Source: Mimachlamys varia (lineage: Eukaryota; Mollusca; Bivalvia; Pectinida; Pectinidae). Taken from it: DNA of 64,000 bases. Shown here one piece after another: positions 25,801-37,800 of the stretch; within the stretch, counting starts at the first letter, position 1, and the number at the start of each line of letters is the position of its first letter. Below the pieces are notes generated by a model. That model did no database searches, was not told the DNA's origin, and worked only from the letters and a program-made list of their open reading frames with translations. The position numbers and the translations under genes were made by a program. The stretch lies in the NCBI GenBank assembly GCA_947623455.1, contig OX392531.1:58136139-58200138 (forward strand), given 5' to 3'.

Positions 25801-28800
25801 AGCTACAATGACACAATATAGGACAGGCTTGGCCATAGCACACTCCAGATAGGGGAGAGTGGCCCGCTGTACAAACCTGTAAATACAGAGCTACAATGTC
25901 ACAATATAGGACAGGCTTGGCCATAGCACACTCCAGATAGGGGAGAGTGGCCCGCTGTACAAACCTGTAAATACAGAGCTACAATGTCACAATATAGGAC
26001 AGGCTTGGCCATAGCACACTCCAGATAGGGGAGAGTGGCACGCTGTACAAACCTGTAAATACAGAGCTACAATGTCACAATATAGGACAGGCTTAGCCAT
26101 AGCACACTCCAGATAGGGGTGAGTGGCACGCTGTACAAACCTGTAATACAGAGCTACAATGTCACACTATATGACAGGCTTGGCCATAGCACACTCCAGA
26201 TAGGGTAGAGTGGCGAGCTGTACAAACCTGTAAATACAGAGCTACAATGTCACACTATATGACAGGCTTGGTCATAGCACACTCCAGATAGGGGAGAGTG
26301 GCACGCTGTACAAACCTGTAAATACAGAGCTACAATGTCACAATATAGGACAGGCTTGGTCATAGCACACTCCAGATAGGGGAGAGTGGCGCGCTGTACA
26401 AACCTGTAAATACAGAGCTACAATGACACAATATAGGACAGGCTTGGCCATAGCACACTCCAGATAGGGGAGAGTGGCACACTGTACAAACCTTTAAATA
26501 CAGAGCTACAATGACACAATATAGGACAGGCTTGACCATAGCACACTCCAGATAGGGGAGAGTGGCACACTGTACAAACCTGTAAATACAGAGCTACAAT
26601 GACACAATATAGGACAGACTTGGCCATAGCACACTCCAGATAGGGGAGAGTGGCGCGCTGTACAAACCTGTAAATACAGAGCTACAATGTCACAATATAG
26701 GACAGACTTGGCCATAGCACACTCCAGATAGGGGAGAGTGGCACGCTGTACAAACCTTTAAATACAGAGCTACAATGACACAATATAGGACAGGCTTGGC
26801 CATAGCACACTCCAGATAGGGGATAGTGGCGCGCTGTACAAACCTGTAAATACAGAGCTACAATGTCACAATATAGGACAGGCTTGGCCATAGCACACTC
26901 CAGATAGGGGATAGTGGCACGCTGTACAAACCTGTAAATACAGAGCTACAATGTCACAATATAGGACAGGCTTGGCCATAGCACACTCCAGATAGGGGAG
27001 AGTGGCACACTGTACAAACCTTTAAATACAGAGCTACAATGACACAATATAGGACAGACTTGGTCATAGCACACTCCAGATAGGGGAGAGTGGCGCGCTG
27101 TACAAACCTGTAAATACAGAGCTACAATGTCACAATATAGGACAGGCTTGGTCATAGCACACTCCAGATAGGGGAGAGTGGCACACTGTACAAACCTGTA
27201 AATACAGAGCTACAATGTCACAATATAGGACAGGCTTGGCCATAGTACACTCCAGATAGGGGAGAGTGGCGCGCTGTACAAACCTGTAAATACAGAGCTA
27301 CAATGTCACAATATAGGACAGGCTTGGCCATAGCACACTCCAGATAGGGGAGAGTGGCACACTGTACAAACCTGTAAATACAGAGCTACAATGTCACAAT
27401 ATAGGACAGACTTGGCCATAGCACACTCCAGATAGGGGAGAGTGGCACACTGTACAAACCTGTAAATACAGAGCTACAATGACACAATATAGGACAGGCT
27501 TGGCCATAGCACACTCCAGATAGGGGAGAGTGGCACACTGTACAAACCTGTAAATACAGAGCTACAATGTCACAATATAGGATAGGCTTGGCCATAGCAC
27601 ACTCCAGATAGGGGAGAGTGGCCCGCTGTACAAACCTGTAAATACAGAGCTACAATGTCACAATATAGGACAGACTTGGCCATAGCACACTCCAGATAGG
27701 GGAGAGTGGCACACTGTACAAACCTTTAAATACAGAGCTACAATGACACAATATAGGACAGGCTTGGCCATAGCACACTCCAGATAGGGGAGAGTGGCGC
27801 GCTGTACAAACCTGTAAATACAGAGCTACAATGTCACAATATAGGACAGACTTGGCCATAGCACACTCCAGATAGGGGAGAGTGGCACGCTGTACAAACC
27901 TGTAAATACAGGGCTACAATGACACAATATAGGACAGACTTGGTCATAGCACACTCCAGATAGGGGAGAGTGGCGCGCTGTACAAACCTGTACATACAGG
28001 GCTACAATGTCACAATATAGGACAGACTTGGCCATAGTACACTCCAGATAGGGGAGAGTGGCCCGCTGTACAAACCTGTAAATACAGAGCTACAATGTCA
28101 CAATATAGGACAGGCTTGGTCATAGCACACTCCAGATAGGGGAGAGTGGCACACTGTACAAACCTTTAAATACAGAGCTACAATGACACAATATATGACA
28201 GACTTGGTCATAGCACACTCCAGATAGGGGAGAGTGGCACACTGTACAAACCTTTAAATACAGAGCTACAATGACACAATATAGGACAGACTTGGCCATA
28301 GCACACTCCAGATAGGGGAGAGTGGCCCGCTGTACAAACCTGTAAATACAGAGCTACAATGACACAATATAGGACAGACTTGGCCATAGCACACTCCAGA
28401 TAGGGGAGAGTGGCACACTGTACAAACCTGTAAATACAGAGCTACAATGTCACAATATAGGACAGGCTTGGCCATAGTACACTCCAGATAGGGGAGAGTG
28501 GCACACTGTACAAACCTTTAAATACAGAGCTACAATGACACAATATAGGACAGGCTTGGCCATAGCACACTCCAGATAGGGGAGAGTGGCGCGCTGTACA
28601 AACCTGTAAATACAGAGCTACAATGACACAATATAGGACAGACTTGGCCATAGCACACTCCAGATAGGGGAGAGTGGCACACTGTACAAACCTGTAAATA
28701 CAGAGCTACAATGTCACAATATAGGACAGGTTTGGCCATAGCACACTCCAGATAGGGGAGAGTGGCGCGCTGTACAAACCTTTAAATACAGAGCTACAAT

Positions 28801-31800
28801 GTCACAATATAGGACAGGCTTGGTCATAGTACACTCCAGATAGGGGAGAGTGGCCCGCTGTACAAACCTGTAAATACAGAGCTTTATCTTAAACAACAAG
28901 AGTTTTATCTTCACTCTTTCCATACTGTTGTTGTATACATACAACAAATAAATGTGTCGTCTCATCCCTGTTGTCATCATCCATACACACGACAAGACAC
29001 TTTGGCATTATTTGTCTGATGTGTAGCTGGTTATAATACAAGATATGCGTGAAATTCATTTAAATGTCGTAAAATCAGTACCTATGAGTTGAAAAGTAAT
29101 ATTTTTATGTGTGTCAAATATTTATTTTGCATTAGATGACTCATTGTTTCAAAATGTATCGCAAGCTGTCGCATTTGGTTTGCGTCAATATGACCAATAT
29201 GGTGGCGACTAAAACTAATCAGAACACTAGCAAATTCATAACAAAATATTTATAGAGAATTTTGGAAGTAATTATAGATATTTTTATGTCAATTACGATA
29301 AAACCACTTTGTATTTACCAAATAGTAGCAACTTTGTAACCAAAATCCATTGCATTTGAGACCTACATGACAATGTAGTGTTGCAAACAGTGAATCATAT
29401 TTGCTTGTTGCCGGAAAAATGTCAATTTCTAGGTCATAATCATGTACCAGTTGGTCATAATGCTGCGAAAATTAATAGATGTAAGTCTATGAACAACGAC
29501 ATGAGAGAATAACAACATTAGTTCACAGTTACCTGTTTATTTCTCGCAGCAGATACACATCATCCAAAAACAAAATGATACACTACAATTTTTGTGGTAT
29601 GTATGGGAACGAGTTTAGTTAGAACATCCGGTATGGATTACGGACAGGAGTTCCGGTACGGAAAGAGTTAAACAACAAGAGCTTTACCTCAAACAACTAG
29701 AGCTTTACCTCAAACAACTAACGATTTACCTCAAACAACTAGAGCTTTACCTCAAACAACTAGAGCTTTACCTCAAACAACTAGAGCTTTACCTCAAACA
29801 ACTAGAGCTTTACTTCAAACAACTAGAGCTTTACCTCAAACAACTAGCGATTTACCTCAAACAACTAGAGCTTTACCTCAAACAACTAGAGCTTTACCTC
29901 AAACAACTAGAGCTTTACCTCAAACAACTAGCGATTTACCTCAAACAACTAGAGCTTTACCTCAAACAACTAGAGCTTTACCTCAAACAACTAGAGCTTT
30001 ACCTCAAACAACTAGTGATTTACCTCAAACAACTAGCGATTTACCTCAAACAACTAGTGATTTACCTCAAACAACTAGCGATTTACCTCAAACAACTAGC
30101 GATTTACCTCAAACAACTAGCGATTTACCTAAAAAAACTAGAGCTTTACCTCAAACAAAGTCTAAACAAATCGTCCACTGTGTCTGGGTGATTCCTCAGG
30201 CCATTGTGTTCCTCAAGGATTTTAAATGTTGGTACACAAAATGCCTGAAAAAAGAAACAACAGATATTGCCTGAAAATAGTAACTTTATTACAAAAAGCT
30301 AATTACAGAATAGAAATTTACTCATAGCATACAAACAGTGACTGAACATTGTAACACTGTAACCATCATCAACAAAAATAAAAAGATTTAGTGATTTTCC
30401 CTGTGATATATATCTGGTAGTAATATACTGAAAAAGATGTAACTTGTAATCTATTACCTGTAATATATAGGATGTAACTTGTTACCTACTACCTGTAATA
30501 TACAGGATATTACTTGTGATATATTACCTGTAATATACCAGATGTTACTTGTGATATTACCTGTAATATACAGGATGTTACTTGTGACCTATAACCTGTA
30601 ATATACTGGATGTAACTTCTGACCTATTACCTGTAATATACAGGATGTTACTTGTGATATATTACCTGTAATATACCAGATGTTACTTGTGATATTACCT
30701 GTAATATACAGGATGTTACTTGTGACCTATAACCTGTAATATACCGGATGTAGCTTCTGACCTATAACCTGTAATATACTGGATGTAACTTGTGATATAT
30801 TTAAATACCTGTAATATACCAGATGTTACATGTGATATTACCTGTAATATACAGGATGCTACTTGTGACCTATTACCTGTAATATACAGGATATTACTTG
30901 TGATATAACATGTAATATACAGGATGTAACTTGTGATATATTACCTGTAATATACCAGATGTTACTTGTGATATTACCTGTAATATACAGGATGTTACTT
31001 GTGATATTACCTGTAATATACAGGATGTTACTTGTGACCTATTACCTGTAATAAACAGTGATACCTGTAATTAACTGTTTTACCTGTAACATATTTAGAA
31101 GTCCTGGTTGACATGCTGCCTCCATACCGTACTCATCCACCAGAATACTGCCCAGGTAGAGGAAGCAAGAGTGTTGATGAACCTGGTAGAGGGTTATCAT
31201 CTGTAAATACAAAATATGTATAAATCATGTCCACCTCATACAGGGTAATCATCTGTAAATACAAAATATCTATAAATCAAGTCACCTATAAATACACATA
31301 AATTTCTTAATGTAAATATATATACTTCTGTTATCTGAAACAATTCTTTGATTGTTTAAATAAAAGATACAAGATTTATAAATGAAATGCATTAACAAAA
31401 GATATGTGTATATATTAGTAATACAAGATATATGTATAACACCAGGTTTGCGTGTATAATACAAGATATGTGTGTATAATACAAGATATGGGTGTATAAT
31501 ACAAGATATGCGTGTATAATACAAGATATGCGTGTATAATACAAGATATGTGTGTATAATACAAGATATATGTATAATACAAGATATGCACGCATAATAC
31601 AAGATATACGTGTATAATACAAAATATGCATGCATGATACAAGATATGCGTGTATAACACAAGATATGTGTTTAAAATACAAGATATGCGTGAATAATAC
31701 AAGATATGCGTGTATAATACAAGATATGTGTTTATAATACAAGATTAAAAGAACCTTTCACCCCCTTGGGTGTGAGACATTCACCTGTGATACTACATAC

Positions 31801-34800
31801 ACTAATTACTTAGTCACATATTAAGAGATATATATATTCACCTGTGATACTATACACTAATTACTTAAGTCACATATTAAGAGATATATATATTCACCTG
31901 TGATACTATACACTAATTACTTAAGTCACATATTAAGAGATATATATATATTCACCTGTGATACTATACACTAATTACTTAAGTCACATATTAAGAGATA
32001 TATATATATTCACCTGTGATACTATACACTAATTACTTAAGTCACATATTAAGAGATATATATATATTCACCTGTGATACTATACACTAATTACTTAAGT
32101 CACATATTAAGAGATATATATATTCACCTGTGATACTATACACTAATTACTTAAGTCACATATTAAGAGATATATATATATTCACCTGTGATACTAATGG
32201 GCTGAGCAGAGATGCTGAACTTTTGCCGAGGCACCTGATAGCAAAGCGTATACAGCGACAGCACCTTTCTACAATGCGAATGTCAGCCTGGTATTTCTCA
32301 CAAGCTTGTGACAGCACTGGCCATACCTGGAGGAGTAGAAAAACAACATAAATCAGACCTGTGTGCGAATTACCTAAATAGGCTGTGAAAAAATGGCTAA
32401 TACATAAGTGACTGTTTTTTATATACCCACAGATGTTGTGATGTTGACTTTACACATTTTACAGGATACTGGTACCCCAAATGTTGTGATGTTGACTTTA
32501 CACAAGTTACAGGATACTGGTACCCCAGATGTTGTGATGTTGACTTTACACAAGTTACAGGATACTGGTACCCCAAATGTTGTGATGTTGACTTTACACA
32601 AGTTACAGGATACTGGTACCCCAGATGTTGTGATGTTGACTTTACACAAGTTACAGGATACTGGTACCCCAAATGTTGTGATGTTGACTTTACACAAGTT
32701 ACAGGATACTGGTACCCCAGATGTTGTGATGTTGACTTTACACAAGTTACAGGATACTGGTACCCCAGATGTTGTGATGTTGACTTTACACAAGTTACAG
32801 GATACTGGTACCCTAAATGTTGTGATGTTGCCTTTTACACAAGTTACAGGATACTGGTACCCCAAATGTTGTGATGTTGACTTTACACATTTTACAGGAT
32901 ACTGGTACCCCAAATGTTGTGATGTTGACTTTACACAAGTTACAGGATACTGGTACCCCAGATGTTGTGATGTTGACTTTACACAAGTTACAGGATACTG
33001 GTACCCCAGATGTTGTGATGTTGACTTTACACAAGTTACAAGATACTGGTACCCCAAATATTGTGATGTTGACTTTACACATGTTACAGGATACTGGTAC
33101 CCCAAATGTTGTGATGTTGACTTTACACAAGTTACAGGATACTGGTACCCCAGATGTTGTGATGTTGACTTTACACAAGTAACAGGATACTGGTACCCCA
33201 AATTTTGTGATGTTGACTTTACACAAGTTACAGGATACTGGTACCCCAGATGTTGTGATGTTGACTTTACACAAGTTACAGGATACTGGTACCCCAGATG
33301 TTGTGATGTTGACTTTACACAAGTTACAGGATACTGGTACCCCAAATGTTGTGATGTTGACTTTACACAAGTTACAGGATACTGGTACCCCAGATGTTGT
33401 GATGTTGACTTTACACAAGTTACAGGATACTGGTACCCCAAATGTTGTGATGTTGACTTTACACAAGTTACAGGATACTGGTACCCCAGATGTTGTGATG
33501 TTGACTTTACACAAGTTACAGGATACTGGTACCCCAAATGTTGTGATGTTGACTTTACACAAGTTACAGGATACTGGTACCCCAGATGTTGTGATGTTGA
33601 CTTTACACAAGTTACAGGATACTGGTACCCCAAATGTTGTGATGTTGACTTTACACAAGTTACAGGATACTGGTACCCCAAATGTTGTGATGTTGACTTT
33701 ACACAAGTTACAGGATACTGGTACCCCAGATGTTGTGATGTTGACTTTACAAAAGTTACAGGATACTGGTACCCCAAATGTTGTGATGTTGACTTTACAC
33801 AAGTTACAGGATACTGGTACCCCAGATGTTGTGATGTTGACTTTACACAAGTTACAGGATACTGGTACCCCAGATGTTGTGATGTTGACTTTACACAAGT
33901 TACAGGATACTGGTACCCCAGATGTTGTGATGTTGACTTTACACAAGTTACAGGATACTGGTACCCCAGATGTTGTGATGTTGACTTTACACAAGTTACA
34001 GGATACTGGTACCCCAGATGTTGTGATGTTGACTTTACAAAAGTTACAGGATACTGGTACCCCAAATGTTGTGATGTTGACTTTACACAAGTTACAGGAT
34101 ACTGGTACCCCAGATGTTGTGATGTTGACTTTACACAAGTTACAGGATACTGGTACCCCAGATGTTGTGATGTTGACTTTACACAAGTTACAGGATACTG
34201 GTACCCCAGATGTTGTGATGTTGACTTTACACAAGTTACAGGATACTGGTACCCCAGATGTTGTGATGTTGACTTTACACAAGTTACAATAGGACTTAAC
34301 CATCAATTCATGGAACAATCTTCCCATGTCGAGAATGGCCTGTGATTAAAGGCTTACCTCCTGGATTGCTGCGAGGCATGGATGTGTTGTGCCATTTGTC
34401 ACCGTTGGATTTGTGTGTCTAAAACAATTACACAGGCTATATAAACAACAGAGATTTTCACTTTTTAAAGCAAAATCGAGCAGACACTTAAAAATTGTAA
34501 GATGTTAAGAAATTTAAAACTGTTTCAGAAGAGTGCAAGGGTATATGTTAACTTAAACAGTTAACTCTTTAACTTTAAATACTCTTGCACTCTTCTGAAA
34601 CAGTGGAGTTGAATTAAGTCAAATTGAACCAATTTTTAGGATAAAATTACTCCATGACAGGGTCAATAAATGTACAAAGATAGAGATCTGTTAATAAATT
34701 CGGGAGGAGATCTGCAGGCAAGTAAAAGTTGACGACAGACGGATATGACAATACCATAATACTTGACAGGCGAATAAAAGAGTTAACTTTATGTCAAGCC

Positions 34801-37800
34801 CTGTCCGAATATGTTGAATTTAGAATTGAATCAGAACAGAAGTAGGCTGTGTTTGAGAACTGTAACATACCGGAAGTGTAACATACCAGAAGTGTAACAT
34901 ACCAGAAGTGTAACATACCAGAAGTGTAACATACCAGAAGTGTAACATACCAGAAGTGAATGAAGTTTCCTGAACTTTAACATACCAGAACAGTATGAAG
35001 TTTCAGAACTGTAACATACCAGAACTGTATGAAGTTTCCTGAACTGTAACATACCAGAACTGTATGAAGTTTCCTGAACTGTAACATACCATAAATTTTG
35101 CTTGGCTTCATCCCAGGATGCTACCAGCCAAATATCATGTCTCTAAGCATTTGGGTTTATCAGAAGAAGTCGCTTAAAGCTTTTAACCGATTTGACCCCT
35201 GTGACCTTGAATATAGGTCAAGCTCATTTTCCTTCCCAAAGTTTGTCAAGCTTCATACAAGGAACCTTTCAGCCAAATATCATGCTTCTAGGGCTTTTGG
35301 TATTTCAGAAGAAATGGTTTAAAGGTTTTAACAGATTTGACTCCTGTGACCTTGAATATAGGTCAATGTCATTTCTTTTTGCAAACATTGTTGGGCTTCA
35401 TCTAAGGAACCTGTCAGTGAAATATCATGCTTCTAGGGCTTTTAGTATTTCAGAAGAAGCTGTTTAAATGTTTTAACAGATTTGACCCCTGTGACCTTGA
35501 AAAAAGATCAAGGTCATTTCCTTTCACAAACTTCGTCAAGCTTCATACAAGGAACCTTTCAGCCAAATATCATGCTTCTAGGGCTTTTGGTACTTCATAA
35601 GAAGTTGTTTAAAAGTTTTAACAGATTGGACCCTTGTGACCTTGAATATAGGTCAAGGTCATTTCTTTTCGCAAACTTTGTTGGGCTTCATCCAAGGAAC
35701 ATTTCAGCCAAATATCATACTTCTAGGGATTTCGGTTTATTAGAAGAAGTCATTTAAAGATTAAAATAGATTTAACCTCACTGTGACCTTAAATATGGGT
35801 CAAGGTTGTTTCTTTTCGCAAACTTTATTCAGCTTCATCCAAGGAAGCTACCAGTCAAATATTAGGTCTCTATGCCTGATGGATATTAGAAGAAGTTGTT
35901 TGACGGACGGACGGACGGACGCTGCACCATCACATAAGCTCACTTGGCCCTTCGGGCCAGGTGAGCTAAAAACCAACAAAGGTCAGTTCTGTTAATGCAC
36001 ACACTATTCTAGATAAAACATGAACTCTTCACTAATCTGATGAATACCTAAATATGGCGGCTAGTCTGTCGAGCCAGATCGTGGGGTCCTCTGTACTGCC
36101 CTGTTTAGGTTTGTTGTTGTCGGTGGCTATAATCTACAACAAAGATCATTCACATTGAAAAGCAATAGAGTGCGGTGTGTTTATAATGTAGAAGAGTTCC
36201 CAGAGGGATCTTGGTGCCCACCATCAATGATTTTCATTTGTTATTTAAAAGTTGATCATATATATACAAGGTTGTTCCTCCACCAATTGTTACGAAACCT
36301 GACGGCATATAGAACCTGACGTAGTCATACAAATCAAATAGATCTGTCACGATGTAACATTAAATCAGGTACCAGGGGCTGTAATTATATTTAAGTAATT
36401 ATCGTTGTGATAATTAGTACAGACCTGGGGTTCTTATTTAATACAAATATCCCGACAAGGGAAATAAACAATATTTTACAACAAGGAGCAGAAATGACAC
36501 ACTAGTTAGACGAGCTGGGCGCGAACCCGAGACCTATAGATTATGGAGCCAGGACGTCACCACCAGGCCAAAAGGTCCGAACCAGCTGACCTGGTTTGTA
36601 ATTCCCTGATATTGTTATGCAAGGTTGCGTCTCCACGTAACACAATTATGTACAATACAAACTAGTTAAACAAGATAATTCCTCTACCAATTATGTACAA
36701 TACAAAGGTGATATGTATACAAGATAATTCCCCCATAAATTATGTACAATACAATGGTGATAAATATATACACAAGATAATTCCCCCACCAATCATGTAC
36801 AATACAAAGTTGACATTTGTCTTGTTTCCCAACAAACAAATTTGTTTACTGGGTAACCTCCATTTCCTTTCAAAAGTTACATTCATATTCATGTATTTTA
36901 ATTTCTTATTGGAAGTCCAAGTAGTTGTGAAAGGAAGAAAACATCAACATCAAACAGCTGTTTTGTACACTAGCCACTACCTTGTTGAGCGGTAACTATG
37001 TTGTACACTAGCCACTACCTTGTTGTGCGGTAACTATGTTGTACACTAGCCACTACCTTGTTGAGCGGTAACTATGTTGTACACTAGTCACTACCTTGTT
37101 GAGCAGTAACTATGTTGTACACTAGCCACTACCTTGTTGAGCGGTAACTATGTTGTACACTAGCCACTACCTTGTTGAGCGGTAACTATGTTGTACACTA
37201 GCCACTACCTTGTTGAGCTGTAACTATGTTGTACACTAGCCACTACCTTGTTGAGCGGTAACTATGTTGTACACTAGCCACTACCTTGTTGAGCGGTAAC
37301 TATGTTGTACACTAGTCACTAGCTTGTTGAACGGTAACTATGTTGTACACTAGTCACTACCTTGTTGAGCGGTAACTATGTTGTACACTAGTCACTACCT
37401 TGTTGAGCGGTAACTATGTTGTACACTAGCCACTACCTTGTTGAGCGGTAACTATGTTGTACACTAGCCACTACCTTGTTGAGTGGTAACTATGTTGTAC
37501 ACTAGCCACTACCTTGTTGAGCGGTAACTATGTTGTACACTAGCCACTACCTTGTTGAGTGGTAACTATGTTGTACACTCGCCACTACCTTGTTGAGTGG
37601 TAACTATGTTGTACACTCGCCACTACCTTGTTGAGTGGTAACTATGTTGTACACTCGCCACTACCTTGTTGAGCGGTAACTATGTTGTACACTAGTCACT
37701 ACCTTGTTGAGCGGTAACTATGTTGTACACTAGTAACTATGTTGTACACTAGTCACTACCTTGTTGAGCGGTAACTATGTTGTACACTAGTCACTACCTT

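Noticed and set aside
25715..28995. Many near-identical 69-codon - strand frames starting MAKPVLY
   Set aside because: They are successive phases of the 88-bp array that contains a piece of exon 18; none is an independent gene.
29668..30149. Regular short repeats that might suggest a CRISPR array
   Set aside because: Units are contiguous with no unique spacers and lie in an animal gene intron.
32408..34345. 645-codon + strand frame and 504-548-codon - strand frames
   Set aside because: They are translations of a 48-bp (16-codon) intronic tandem repeat between TNPO3 exons 14 and 15; the same DNA is open on both strands and has no gene context.
36505..36600. Candidate tRNA gene on the - strand
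   Set aside because: A- and B-box-like words are present but no acceptor stem or anticodon arm closes; better seen as a SINE head.
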